Positions 1 to 8,124 of a stretch of DNA of 64,000 nt are shown here, in pieces. Below the pieces are notes generated by a model that was not told where the DNA came from, did no database searches, and worked only from the letters and a program-made list of their open reading frames with translations. Source of the DNA: Ruminococcus hominis (GTDB lineage: Bacteria > Bacillota > Clostridia > Lachnospirales > Lachnospiraceae); assembly GCF_014287355.1 (NCBI RefSeq), contig NZ_JACOPE010000001.1:3348001-3412000 (forward strand). Reading direction: 5' to 3'. The position numbers and the translations under genes are program-made. Each line of letters opens with the position of its first letter. Position 1 is the first letter of the stretch.

Positions 1-155
1 TATTTCCCTGACACATTTTTCGGCTTATACAGATCTGCAGCAAGTGTGATTCCATAACGATTTACAAATGTCACTTTCTTATGGTCTACTTTTTCACTCT
101 GTGGAAAAGTTTTATCCCATTCAGATACCAACTTTAATTCTTCTGTTTTTAACAT
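1..155 (-). CDS. alpha/beta hydrolase, N-terminal fragment (cut by window edge)
   Basis: Only the first 51 codons lie in the window. The peptide begins MLKTEELKLVSEWDKTFP and contains VTFVNRYGITLAADLY, the opening beta-strand pattern of dienelactone-hydrolase-like alpha/beta hydrolases. The catalytic residues lie outside the window. The start at 155 is chosen because a GGAGG lies nine bases upstream; an in-frame ATG at 164 sits directly on that GGAGG. The gene is divergent from the MerR regulator at 274, the usual layout of a regulator and its target. The family call is an inference from a short segment. Confidence 0.55.
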   Translation of the reverse strand, partial: MLKTEELKLVSEWDKTFPQSEKVDHKKVTFVNRYGITLAADLYKPKNVSGK

Positions 156-226
156 ATTTAACATCCTCCATATGCAAAATTTCTTGTAATTATACTAACA
201 ATAGTATATGATATAAATATCATACA

Positions 227-246
227 ACCTAAAGTTAACTTTAGGT
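227..246. promoter_or_regulatory. perfect 20-bp palindrome, likely MerR operator
   Basis: The sequence ACCTAAAGTTAACTTTAGGT is a perfect inverted repeat between the divergent hydrolase and merR starts. MerR-family dimers bind such dyads, usually in an overlong promoter spacer. It lies just upstream of merR and is placed to control both genes. Binding is inferred. Confidence 0.6.
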
Positions 247-273
247 CAAGCATATTTTGAAAGAAGGTTTTTT

Positions 274-711
274 ATGTATACAATCGGTCAGGTCTCTGCA
301 ATGTTTAGTCTTCCTGTTTCTACCTTAAGATATTATGACAAGGAAGGTTTTTTCCCTAATCTAGAACGTAAAGGAAACATCCGTTATTTCAGCGATAATG
401 AGTTGGAAGCGCTTCGTATCATTGAATGTCTGAAGAAATCTGGGCTTGAGATCAAAGATATAAAGCAATTTTTTATCTGGGTATCTGAAGGCAGCGCCAG
501 CTATGAAAAAAGGAAAGAATTATTTGAAGCCAGAAAATCAGCTGTTGAAACTGAAATCCAGGAACTTCAAAAAACTCTCTCCCTCTTAAAATTTAAGTGC
601 TGGTATTATGAAACAGCAATGAAAGATGGTAATGAAGATACGATAAATGCCATGTTACCTGATAAACTTCCAAAAAATATACAGAAACTATATGACAAAG
701 GACATGAATGA
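274..711 (+). CDS. MerR family transcriptional regulator
   Basis: A 145-residue protein with the N-terminal winged helix of MerR proteins: MYTIGQVSAMFSLPVSTLRYYDKEG at residues 1-25, then an R-Y-F wing near residue 38. A long coiled-coil dimerisation helix covers roughly residues 78-110. The C-terminus is short and has no conserved metal-binding cysteine set; the single Cys around residue 109 is not diagnostic, so the inducer cannot be named. It is divergent from the hydrolase with a perfect palindrome between them, so it probably controls that gene and itself. The start follows an AAGAAGG-like ribosome binding site. Confidence 0.9.
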   Translation: MYTIGQVSAMFSLPVSTLRYYDKEGFFPNLERKGNIRYFSDNELEALRIIECLKKSGLEIKDIKQFFIWVSEGSASYEKRKELFEARKSAVETEIQELQKTLSLLKFKCWYYETAMKDGNEDTINAMLPDKLPKNIQKLYDKGHE

Positions 712-753
712 TTTTTGTTTCTTCTTCAAGTTCTTCTTCAAGCTGGAAGTTGG

Positions 754-1365
754 CTATTTCGTTGCAACAATACTTATCCAATGATTTTTTGCATTTGAAT
801 ACGTTTTAATCTCTGTAAAACCCGCTTCTTTCAAAGCGGCAACAAGTTGTTTAGATGTGTAAATCTTCATACCATTGATCATCTTTGTCCATTTTTCATC
901 TGCGGCATTCGTTCCGTCACTCTCGTTACAAATCAGGAATATGCCTTCGCTTTTCAGCACACGGTTGACCTCGGAAAAGCATTTTACTAATCCTGGCCAA
1001 AAGTAAACTGTTTCGAAGGCAGAAACATAATCAAAAGTCGCGTCAGAAAAGGGTATAGCAGATACATCTCCTTGAACTACATTACATTTCCCTTGTTTAA
1101 TGGCGAGGGCGTTCAATTTTTGAGATTCTGCCACACTAACCTCAGAATAATCCATTCCTGTCACGTGGCCATTTCTACATCTATCAAGCCAGACCGCAAT
1201 ATTTGCTCCGCCGCCACAGCCGATGTCCAGAACTTCAGCATCAGACTTCGCGGAGATATTTGAGAATCCCCATTGCGATAATTTGGCGTGACCGCTGTTC
1301 ATCATCTTCGTCATCAATTTTCCGCCGAAGCCTTGTGGCTTACGGGTATTTTCAAAAAATCTCAT
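754..1365 (-). CDS. class I SAM-dependent methyltransferase
   Basis: A 203-residue protein with motif I LDIGCGGG at about residues 46-53, an acidic residue in GMDYS after strand 2, GDVSAIPF (motif II region), and a post-I segment ending in VLKSEG. These are hallmarks of UbiE/COQ5-like small-molecule methyltransferases. The substrate cannot be read from sequence. The ATG at 1365 is preceded by GAGGAGGAATTCTGT, a strong ribosome binding site. It converges on merR, with 42 bases between the stops. Confidence 0.85.
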   Translation of the reverse strand: MRFFENTRKPQGFGGKLMTKMMNSGHAKLSQWGFSNISAKSDAEVLDIGCGGGANIAVWLDRCRNGHVTGMDYSEVSVAESQKLNALAIKQGKCNVVQGDVSAIPFSDATFDYVSAFETVYFWPGLVKCFSEVNRVLKSEGIFLICNESDGTNAADEKWTKMINGMKIYTSKQLVAALKEAGFTEIKTYSNAKNHWISIVATK

Positions 1366-1493
1366 TACAGAATTCCTCCTCGTTAAATACCGATTGTATA
1401 ATCACTTAATTTAAGGGTTTCATTAGCTGTTATATTTTATTAATAAACTCCCCGCTAACCCTTATAAACACTAACTTTTCTATAGGTGAGCTT

Positions 1494-1566
1494 TCCCTTA
1501 GGTATTCCCTTGTGTTATATCGTTTCACAAGGCTTTACGAACCCTCGTAAGGGAAAAAATAAGGGA
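1494..1566. repeat. 18-bp imperfect inverted repeat around a 37-base spacer
   Basis: The arms TCCCTTAGGTATTCCCTT (1494-1511) and AAGGGAAAAAATAAGGGA (1549-1566) pair over 14 of 18 positions; the mismatches are central. CCCTTA/TAAGGG words recur around it from 1457. It lies in a gene-free stretch of about 300 bases between the methyltransferase start and the small truncated gene at 1662. It could be a recombinase arm-site cluster or a remnant of an element end. There is no run of T after it as expected of a terminator. Confidence 0.4.
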
Positions 1567-1661
1567 AGCAAAATCGCATAACACATTATAGCATAATATG
1601 AACGGACTGTGTGAACTGCTTGAAATGCTTTTTGAATTTTACAGAAAAGAGGATTGGTTTA

Positions 1662-2003
1662 ATGAACATAATATATGCAGATTACAACATTTATCATAAC
1701 AGCATTGATATATGCACTTGTGCCGGATATATTCTTCAGATTGATTGTGCAAAGGCAGAGGAAGGATTAAAGACAACACCTAATTCAGAGTGTGCCTTGA
1801 ATGCTTTGGCAATAGACAATCCTGTGAAGTATGCTCGACTTTATCTTGACGGTACTATGCAGATGTGGATAGATGCGGAAGATTCGTTGGTTTCTTTAAG
1901 GGGCATTTTTCTCCCCATAGTGTTCTTTCATCTGGCAACATTTAACTGTCACATGAACATAACAGCTATTTCTGCTTATTCGCATTGTGGTTCATTATAT
2001 TGA
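1662..2003 (+). CDS. small DUF6061-like protein, probably 3' truncated
   Basis: From ATG 1662 (AAGAGG ribosome binding site) the first ~78 residues (MNIIYADYNIYHNSIDICTC... through AEDSLV) resemble a small uncharacterised family often seen beside mobile elements in Clostridia, here called DUF6061-like from memory. After about base 1893 the reading frame continues with hydrophobic residues that do not look like the family and overlaps the end of the convergent MFS gene by 38 bases. I read this as a truncated gene whose tail is read-through of unrelated DNA. Function unknown. Confidence 0.45.
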   Translation: MNIIYADYNIYHNSIDICTCAGYILQIDCAKAEEGLKTTPNSECALNALAIDNPVKYARLYLDGTMQMWIDAEDSLVSLRGIFLPIVFFHLATFNCHMNITAISAYSHCGSLY

Positions 2004-3159
2004 ATAAAAATAGCATAAAACACAACGTAATCGGAAACAGGAGTCCAATGCGCATGCCCACATGAATACTACCTCCAAACATGTCCGCACCCCTTCCTAC
2101 AATGGCTGGACCTATGCTTCCTCCAAGATCACCTGCCATTGCTAAAAGTGCAAACATTGCAGTTCCTCCTGTTGGAAATGCCTTGGAAGAGATGCTGATT
2201 GTACCGGGCCACATGATTCCTACAGAAAACCCACATACAATACATCCAGCAAGTCCAATGATCGGATTTTCTGAAAATGACGCTAATAAATAACATACAA
2301 AACATAAGATACCGGAACCAATCATAAATCTGTTTAGTTTCATTTTATCACCGGCTTTTCCAAACAACACTCGTGAAATTCCCATCGTCACAGCAAACAT
2401 ACAAGGTCCGGCAATATCTCCCACTGCCTTTGAAAATCCTAGGGCTGATTCTGCGTACGCAGATGCCCATTGTGCCATTGCAAGCTCCGATGCCCCGGAA
2501 CAGACCATCATCACAATGGCAATCAGGAACATGGGATTTGAAAATAATTTTCTGATTCCCATTCCCTGTCCTTCCTCTACTAATGATTCAATCGGACAAG
2601 TTGCAAAATTAATAATATTGATAGCAGGAATTAATGCAAAAATAACAGCAAGCCATTTCCAGCTGCCAATTCCAAATAGCAGAAAGAAAGCGGTCGAAAC
2701 AAGTATAGTTCCAACTGCTCCCCAACAGTAAAAGGAATGCAGAAGGCTCATAGTAGCCTCCTTGTTCTCAAACGGACATGCTTCCACAATAGGACTTCCT
2801 AAAACCTCGATTAAGCCACTTCCAATCGCATACAAAATGACACTTATAATAATACCAATAAACGGAGATGGAATTATTTCCGGTAAAAATGCCAAACCTA
2901 CAAGGCCTGCAGCCGAACATACTTCTGAAGCAACAATGCATACTCTATATCCAATTTTGTCCACGTACTTGGCACAAAACAAATCTACCAAAAGCTGTGT
3001 AAAGAAAAAGGATGTTGATATCATAGCAATGTTTCCAAGTGAAATATTGTAATCTGTATGAAATTTCAGAAATAGTAAAGGTGCAAAATTCGCAGCAACT
3101 GCCTGCGTAATAAATCCCAAATAACACGCCAATTTTGTCTTTTTATAATTCTTCATCAT
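1966..3159 (-). CDS. MFS family transporter
   Basis: A 397-residue integral membrane protein with about 12 hydrophobic segments in two halves. DKIGYRV near residue 67 matches the MFS loop 2-3 signature, and GKAGDKMKLNRF near residue 265 is its second-half counterpart. Its composition is close to the sugar/drug MFS proteins related to FucP. Substrate unknown. The start overlaps the stop of the 73-residue gene at 3156 by four bases, so the two are translationally coupled. The AraC regulator is divergent from this pair and may control it. Confidence 0.85.
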   Translation of the reverse strand: MMKNYKKTKLACYLGFITQAVAANFAPLLFLKFHTDYNISLGNIAMISTSFFFTQLLVDLFCAKYVDKIGYRVCIVASEVCSAAGLVGLAFLPEIIPSPFIGIIISVILYAIGSGLIEVLGSPIVEACPFENKEATMSLLHSFYCWGAVGTILVSTAFFLLFGIGSWKWLAVIFALIPAINIINFATCPIESLVEEGQGMGIRKLFSNPMFLIAIVMMVCSGASELAMAQWASAYAESALGFSKAVGDIAGPCMFAVTMGISRVLFGKAGDKMKLNRFMIGSGILCFVCYLLASFSENPIIGLAGCIVCGFSVGIMWPGTISISSKAFPTGGTAMFALLAMAGDLGGSIGPAIVGRGADMFGGSIHVGMRIGLLFPITLCFMLFLFNIMNHNANKQK

Positions 3160-3377
3160 TTTTCCTCAACTCTCTTTGTTGTTATTCTTAGATAATGCTC
3201 ATCTCCACACCAAACACATCCCTCATAGAACGCACCTAAGTATCTTGGTTCACAATTCACTATAAATGACTTTTCAATAAGCATTAACATAAATTCATTT
3301 ACCTGTTCCTCATTATCTAAAATGATAGAAATACATTCTTTTTCATCACATAAACCAAATTCAACCTGTTCATACAT
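3156..3377 (-). CDS. hypothetical small protein upstream of MFS transporter
   Basis: A 73-residue soluble protein with two CxxC-like cysteines (C-V-W-C-G near residues 55-59) and an acidic N-terminal half. The ribosome binding site AAGGAGAAGATAA precedes the ATG. Its stop overlaps the MFS start by four bases, so it is the first gene of a two-gene operon. I do not recognise the family. Confidence 0.6.
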   Translation of the reverse strand: MYEQVEFGLCDEKECISIILDNEEQVNEFMLMLIEKSFIVNCEPRYLGAFYEGCVWCGDEHYLRITTKRVEEK

Positions 3378-3434
3378 TTATCTTCTCCTTACGGCTAAAT
3401 AGAACTATATAGCAATTTTGTTTATTTTTCACTA

Positions 3435-3465
3435 TATAATATCGCAATTATGCTGTATAATATCG
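3435..3465. promoter_or_regulatory. direct repeat of a 10-mer at 21-bp spacing
   Basis: TATAATATCG occurs at 3435-3444 and 3456-3465, exactly 21 bases apart (two helical turns), between the divergent small gene/MFS operon and the AraC gene. AraC-type regulators commonly bind direct repeats at this spacing. Each copy also contains a TATAAT-like -10 box, so the repeats may overlap promoters. Confidence 0.4.
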
Positions 3466-3494
3466 TAAAACAGATTGTTCAGGAGGGGACTGCC

Positions 3495-4388
3495 ATGTCG
3501 CAGAAAGAAAAGAAAAAGCTTGTAAGTATAAAAACCGATGATACACTGATGGAAACTGCTTTACATGGGATTCATCTTTTTCCATACAAACTCTATGATG
3601 AAAACATAACCGATTATGATTTTAACTGTATTGACTGGCATTGGCATACCGAATTTGAATTTGTATATATCGAATCCGGTATAGTTCACTTTAATGTAGG
3701 AGAAGATAATTTTGACATGTCCGAGGGACAGGGAATATTTATTAATTCCAAAGTTATTCATAAAATGCATTCCGAAAATGACGCTGTAATTCCAAATTTT
3801 CTCTTTCTTCCGTCTCTGATTGCTCCGAAAGAAAGTTTAATCTATCAGAAATTTGTGTTACCTTTTCTGAACTCATCTTTGGGTTATTACATTTTTTCTT
3901 CTTCACAGGAATGGCAGAAAGAAATTTTGTCTGAAATGCAAAAGCTTATACAGTTTAGCAGAGGTGAAATAAATGAACTACAAATATCTGTTCAATTACA
4001 AAAGATATGGGCACTCATAACTTCAAATGTTATTTGTTACCCAGAAACTCAAAATGTGAATGCTTCCTCACTTGCACGGTTACAAATGATGATGCAATTT
4101 ATACATTCGAATTACCCTGAAAGCATTTCTCTTTTGGATATTGCCAAAGTTGGGGAAGTGAGTATCAGTACTGCCTTGAATTTGTTTCGTAATGTACTGA
4201 ATACATCTCCTGTCAACTATCTGATATGCTACAGGTTAAGGAAGGCAGCATTACTTCTTACCAATACAGAAAAAAAAGTAAGTGCCATTTCAATAGAAAC
4301 TGGATTCAGTAATGCAGATTATTTCTGTAAAACATTTAAGAGAATGTATTCCTTAACTCCTACAGAGTATAGAAACGTAAAGAAATGA
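3495..4388 (+). CDS. AraC family transcriptional regulator (cupin + HTH)
   Basis: From ATG 3495, chosen for the AGGAGGGG ribosome binding site seven bases upstream, this is a 297-residue protein. Residues ~45-100 form a cupin-like sensor (HWHTEFEFVYIESG; GQGIFINSKVIHKM). The C-terminal ~100 residues carry two helix-turn-helix motifs ending in IETGFSNADYFCKTFKRMYSLTPTEYR, the AraC signature. A longer in-frame start at 3450 lacks a ribosome binding site. It is divergent from the MFS operon and probably regulates it in response to a sugar or small ligand. Confidence 0.9.
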   Translation: MSQKEKKKLVSIKTDDTLMETALHGIHLFPYKLYDENITDYDFNCIDWHWHTEFEFVYIESGIVHFNVGEDNFDMSEGQGIFINSKVIHKMHSENDAVIPNFLFLPSLIAPKESLIYQKFVLPFLNSSLGYYIFSSSQEWQKEILSEMQKLIQFSRGEINELQISVQLQKIWALITSNVICYPETQNVNASSLARLQMMMQFIHSNYPESISLLDIAKVGEVSISTALNLFRNVLNTSPVNYLICYRLRKAALLLTNTEKKVSAISIETGFSNADYFCKTFKRMYSLTPTEYRNVKK

Positions 4389-4645
4389 ATTATCCGACGA
4401 AAAAAGGGTGACTTATCTCGCCCCTTTATCTCTGCTATGGTAATTTCTTTGTGTATGCTGCTGATCAGCTTCTCTTTGATATATCCGTAGCTGTAGCTAA
4501 TAGAATTGTATACTGTTTCAGCTAATTAATGTTTGCAAACCTGTGATTTTGATTAGCTGTCAGCTAACAAAAATCGGATTGTGTTAGCTGGAAATGGATC
4601 ATTTTGAATGGATTTTCATGTCACGAACGTAATTAAAAAACAAGA

Positions 4646-4691
4646 AAAGCGTTCGCTGTCAGCTAATCCAGCTAACATTTTCGAACGCTTT
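4646..4691. repeat. 10-bp perfect inverted repeat enclosing two AGCTAA words
   Basis: AAAGCGTTCG (4646-4655) and CGAACGCTTT (4682-4691) are perfectly complementary. The 26-base loop contains CAGCTAAT and CAGCTAAC. It ends seven bases from the tRNA fragment. It may be the tRNA's former terminator stem or part of the recombination site. Confidence 0.5.
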
Positions 4692-4697
4692 GAAGCC

Positions 4698-4740
4698 CGT
4701 CGCCAAGAGGATTTGAACCTCCGACCCCTCGCTTAGGAGA
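4698..4740 (-). other. 3' fragment of tRNA-Arg(CCU): ICE attachment site remnant
   Basis: On the minus strand the fragment reads from the anticodon loop (CTCCTAAGCGAG) through a T arm with GGTTCAAATCC to an acceptor 3' strand TGGCGAC. No matching 5' half (GTCGCCA acceptor, D arm) exists upstream on that strand, so it is a displaced 3' end rather than a tRNA gene. This is the usual product of tyrosine-integrase insertion into a tRNA gene. The orientation puts chromosome to the left and element to the right. The intact tRNA should lie at the far ICE end, outside the window. Confidence 0.75.
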
Positions 4741-5119
4741 GCTCCAACCTATTGTCACTCTCTGTCAATCTGAGGTAAGGTAAACCCATATGGGACACTA
4801 TATAAAACTGTTTCCGATTCAATTCGAGTTATTCTGAATACCCCCTTTGTCAAGCTCTGTAAAGCTCTGAAAGTTAGCTGTTTGTTTGCTCCAGCTAATA
4901 ATCGGGGAATGCCTTGATATTACCATCGACATCTGTTATATGACCACCATGCTTTGTACGTTCGATCATGGTAAACAGTATTCAATTAAACTTCCTATCG
5001 AAAGCACAAGATATTTTCTTGTCTATAAATAATATAACGCATACGAGACGGTTTGTCCATGCGTTTTTGACTGGCAAATTTTATTCAGTAAAAATATCTG
5101 TAACCTTTTTTGTAACTGA

Positions 5120-5175
5120 ATCTCCATCATTCCATCATCAAATGATGGAGATTCCAATAGATATGATGGAGATAG
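5120..5175. repeat. ATGATGGAGA direct and inverted repeats next to integrase
   Basis: The stretch holds TCTCCATCAT, then TCCATCATCAAATGATGGA (a hairpin), then a further ATGATGGAGAT copy. Three copies of one word in both orientations, just beyond the integrase stop and 380-430 bases from the tRNA fragment, are placed like integrase arm-type sites. They could also act as the integrase terminator stem, although no T-run follows. Confidence 0.4.
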
Positions 5176-5179
5176 ACAA

Positions 5180-6568
5180 TTACTTCATCGTCTTCGCCAG
5201 TGAATTGAGCAATGCCCGCATCTCCGGATTTGCCAAGACTTTTGCCAGAAGTTCCGGATCAACTTCATCGGCAACAGTATTATTATTTTCCTGCTGTACA
5301 TGCATCTGTGGATCCAGATTCTTTTTCTCATAAAATGCTTCTTCAAAAAGCTCTGCATTTTTCCTTCTATCATCATCCAGAATATGAGAGTACACATCCG
5401 TAACCATATTGACCTGAGCATGACCGGAATCACCCTGTACCGCTTTGATGTCCCCACCATTCAGTTTCAGCTTATAAGTAACGCTGCTATGACGGAAACT
5501 GTGAAACACAACTGGTGGGAGATTATAGTCCTCGATCAGTTTCTTTAAAGGACCACGGATTGCTCCATCTCCGAGAGGAAGACCAAAGGTACTTGCCATA
5601 ACCAGGTTATAGTCCATATATTCATCACCAAGGATTTCTTTCATTTCATCCTGTTCCGCTTTCCAGTCTACCAACATATTAGCGACACTCTTTGGTAAGA
5701 ATATCTTACGCACACTGCTTTCTGTCTTTGGTGTTTTCAGAATACGGACCGTAGAATTCTTCTTATGATTTGTCGGGAATACCAACAACACATCTTTTCC
5801 ATCCAATGCATTCAACGATTCTTTTCTTATACGCTGTGATTCTTTGTTGATGAAGACATATGCACGGTTTTCTTCAATTGCCTCAGGAGAAATATCTACA
5901 CAATCCCAGGTAAGACCAAGCAGCTCACCAAGTCGTAAGGAACATGAAAAGGATAGATTTATTGCAAGCTTTAACCGCTCATCTTCACAGACACTGAGCG
6001 CATACATTAATGTATCCGCTGTCCAGATGTCTCTTTTTTGTGATTTATGTTTTGGTACAGTCGCATGGGTGCAAGGATTCTTCTCCATCAACTCCCATTT
6101 CACTGCCTGTTCAAAACAATTTCTAAGCAGCTTATTAATATCCCTGACCGTACTGGAAGATACAAATTCATTTCGACTGGTTTTATTCAATGGATTGATA
6201 ACTGCACGTCTCTTCAAAAGACTCTGATAATATCTTTCGATGAAACGGGTATTGATCTCTGAGAGTTTCGTATCACCAATGATCGGAAGAATATAGTTAT
6301 TGATAAGAGAGACATTTCCTTCATATGTAGAAAGCGCCCAGTTTTCTTTGCCATAAAGTGCAACATATTCTGCAATAAGCTCGTCCAGTGTTTTGCATTT
6401 ACGGACGACAAATGATCCCATCTCTTTTTTATATTCAATTTCTTTTTTTCTTCTCTTTGCTTCGGCTTTCGTTTCATAGGTTTCCCACTTCTGTTTCCTC
6501 TCACCTTTTTCATTCGTATAAGAATAGATTACATTAAATTTTCCGTTTCGTTCTCTTATAGATGCCAT
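5180..6568 (-). CDS. int: tyrosine recombinase / ICE integrase
   Basis: A 462-residue phage-type integrase. The N-terminus (MASIRERNGKFNVIYSYTNE) is an arm-binding domain, residues ~60-180 a SAM-like core-binding domain, and the rest the catalytic domain. The first catalytic Arg is in SLRLGELLG (about residue 211), the HxxR box is HSFRH (about 358) and the nucleophile Tyr is in TDVYSHI (about 390). ATG 6568 was chosen because it matches family N-termini and follows AAAGGAG; a longer in-frame start at 6649 overlaps the upstream gene. It sits next to the tRNA-Arg fragment and would catalyse integration and excision. Confidence 0.92.
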   Translation of the reverse strand: MASIRERNGKFNVIYSYTNEKGERKQKWETYETKAEAKRRKKEIEYKKEMGSFVVRKCKTLDELIAEYVALYGKENWALSTYEGNVSLINNYILPIIGDTKLSEINTRFIERYYQSLLKRRAVINPLNKTSRNEFVSSSTVRDINKLLRNCFEQAVKWELMEKNPCTHATVPKHKSQKRDIWTADTLMYALSVCEDERLKLAINLSFSCSLRLGELLGLTWDCVDISPEAIEENRAYVFINKESQRIRKESLNALDGKDVLLVFPTNHKKNSTVRILKTPKTESSVRKIFLPKSVANMLVDWKAEQDEMKEILGDEYMDYNLVMASTFGLPLGDGAIRGPLKKLIEDYNLPPVVFHSFRHSSVTYKLKLNGGDIKAVQGDSGHAQVNMVTDVYSHILDDDRRKNAELFEEAFYEKKNLDPQMHVQQENNNTVADEVDPELLAKVLANPEMRALLNSLAKTMK

Positions 6569-6569
6569 A

Positions 6570-7559
6570 TTATTGCATACTCCTTTCCAAATCTCTTTGC
6601 TCCATCCAGTCCTCAAATTCATCCCGACGGATCCTAACTCGACTGCCAACTTTTATTACTGTGAACTTTCCTTTATCCGCCCACTTGTTGATCATGCTTC
6701 TGCTGACCTTTGCCAGATAGGAGGCTTCATCAAAAGTAAGATACTTTATATTTCCATTGCTTCCTCGTATTCCGGTTTGTGATAATTTCTTCCGCCGGAA
6801 ATTAGCCAGGGCAATATTCTGTTCCTGTGCAAGTTCTTCATAATCATTCGATGGATCCAGCTTATAACGGTCCTGACCTTCCAGGAATTTTTGAAAACTC
6901 TCTTTTGTGATCCTTTTCTTTTCTGCAATCACAATGAATTCAAAAAAATGACTATACTTCGGATTATCAAGAATTGTATATACTGAACTTCTGGTTGTTC
7001 CAAGCAGCTGTGCCATCTCAGGCATCGTAATAGTTGCATTTTCCAAAAGAGCGTCTTTTTCTCTGTCTTCCTTTGTTCGATACCGGGACTGGCTTTTATA
7101 CCAATTCTGAAAAGATTCTTTTGGTATTCGTTTCCAGTAATCGACAATAACAGCTTCCATTTGATTTTTCTTGAGTAATTCATAAACAAGATATTCATCA
7201 ACACCCAACAGATCCGCGACTTCCTTAACAGAATAGGACCAGGATTTCAATTCTTTCCCCGGTTCTTCTCCGGTAACTTTATGGTATTTAATCTGATTGG
7301 CATACCATTTTTCAAAGCTGGCAATATTGATTCGTATCTTTCCGGCAATCTCTTTTGATTCAAAAACGTTTTTATGCACCAGCCAATATCGATCTGTCTT
7401 TTTTAATCCCAGTAGCTTTCCCATTTCCGGCACGGTCATCCAGGTCCTCTTTTGTGTTGGACGCCGTTTGTAAGGACTTTCTTCTGATATTTTCGAAATG
7501 ATTTCTTCAACATCGTCCATTTCCGGAACTTCTTTTTGTTTCATAATTGCTGTTGCCAT
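6570..7559 (-). CDS. protein with four excisionase-type helix-turn-helix repeats
   Basis: A 329-residue protein built of four similar winged-HTH units: residues ~38-90 (WMTVPEMGKLLGLKK...FEKWYANQ), ~107-157 (YSVKEVADLLGVDEYLVYELLK...FQNWYKSQ), ~175-230 (ITMPEMAQLLGTTRSSVYTIL...FQKFLEGQ) and ~272-322 (LTFDEASYLAKVSRSMINKW...RRDEFEDWMEQ). The last is closest to MerR/Xis DNA-binding domains. It ends one base before the integrase start, so the two are co-transcribed. A role as recombination directionality factor or architectural protein spanning several sites is inferred. Confidence 0.8.
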   Translation of the reverse strand: MATAIMKQKEVPEMDDVEEIISKISEESPYKRRPTQKRTWMTVPEMGKLLGLKKTDRYWLVHKNVFESKEIAGKIRINIASFEKWYANQIKYHKVTGEEPGKELKSWSYSVKEVADLLGVDEYLVYELLKKNQMEAVIVDYWKRIPKESFQNWYKSQSRYRTKEDREKDALLENATITMPEMAQLLGTTRSSVYTILDNPKYSHFFEFIVIAEKKRITKESFQKFLEGQDRYKLDPSNDYEELAQEQNIALANFRRKKLSQTGIRGSNGNIKYLTFDEASYLAKVSRSMINKWADKGKFTVIKVGSRVRIRRDEFEDWMEQRDLERSMQ

Positions 7560-7679
7560 TTATTCTTCACTTCCTGTCTTTTTTAGTGTTAGTGTTTTTT
7601 CTTATATCATATCTCAAATCCAGATAAAAATTTAGGATGTCGATTGCAGATAAAATCTGCCTGATCAACACCCTGTTTT

Positions 7680-7856
7680 TTACTGTTCCAAGTTATCGAG
7701 CCAGTCATCGAAACTCTTCTTAGAGATGCGATACTTTCCGCCATCCAACTGGATCCACCGGAATTCCTTTTTCTTTAAAAGGTTATAAATAGTAGGTCTG
7801 CTGACTCCTAAGATTTCCTGTAACTCTTGAACTGTATAACATCTTTTTTCTGACAT
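7680..7856 (-). CDS. excisionase-family DNA-binding protein
   Basis: A 58-residue protein: MSEKRCYTVQELQEILGVSR starts a helix-turn-helix of the Xis/MerR type, followed by a wing (RWIQLDGGKYRI) and FDDWLDNLEQ. The ribosome binding site AAGAGG lies seven bases before the ATG. It is too short for most gene callers. It lies upstream of the four-repeat protein and integrase on the same strand, as expected for an excisionase operon. The conserved leader motif at 7899 precedes it. Confidence 0.85.
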   Translation of the reverse strand: MSEKRCYTVQELQEILGVSRPTIYNLLKKKEFRWIQLDGGKYRISKKSFDDWLDNLEQ

Positions 7857-7898
7857 TTCTTTATCCTCTTTTCTTTGAAATATGAAAGAAAAATTATC

Positions 7899-7937
7899 CC
7901 TTCATATAACGAAACGCTCAGAGCATGTTTTACAGTG
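7899..7937 (-). promoter_or_regulatory. conserved leader motif, copy A (upstream of excisionase)
   Basis: On the plus strand the block begins CTTCATATAACGAAACGCTC and ends GCATGTTTTACAGTGG. Near-identical copies occur at 11358-11397 in the opposite orientation (copy B) and at 36584-36619 (copy C). Relative to the genes they precede, all three run in the same direction: CTGTAAAACA, then CGTTTCGTTATAT. It is therefore a candidate shared operator or transcribed leader of the ICE. The gene-free stretch 7857-8124 shows nothing else. Confidence 0.6.
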
Positions 7938-8124
7938 GTCAAAAGCAAATTTTTTTACTTTTTTTCTTACGAGTTTTCTTTAATGCAACTCGTAACATTA
8001 GATTTTTACATTTTTCATGAAATTAAGTAAAGAAAAAGAGCATATGGAATTGAATCCATACACTCTATGATTACTGGAACTTTATTTCATTTTTAATTCA
8101 ACAAACTGGAATTTGGTGTGTGCT

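Larger units (their letters stand above)
4489..4899. repeat. cluster of AGCTAA / TTAGCT words around the attachment site
   Basis: About ten copies of AGCTAA or its complement occur here, for example at 4495, 4520, 4553, 4562, 4583, 4661, 4670, 4873 and 4893, many as GTTAGCTG or CAGCTAAT. They flank the tRNA fragment on both sides, mostly on the left. Such density within 400 bases is not expected by chance. They could be integrase arm sites or a structured flank of the attachment region. The stretch 4389-5179 otherwise holds no gene. Confidence 0.5.

Noticed and set aside
4698..4745. Functional tRNA-Arg gene
   Set aside because: Only the 3' half is present; no matching acceptor 5' strand or D arm lies upstream on the minus strand.
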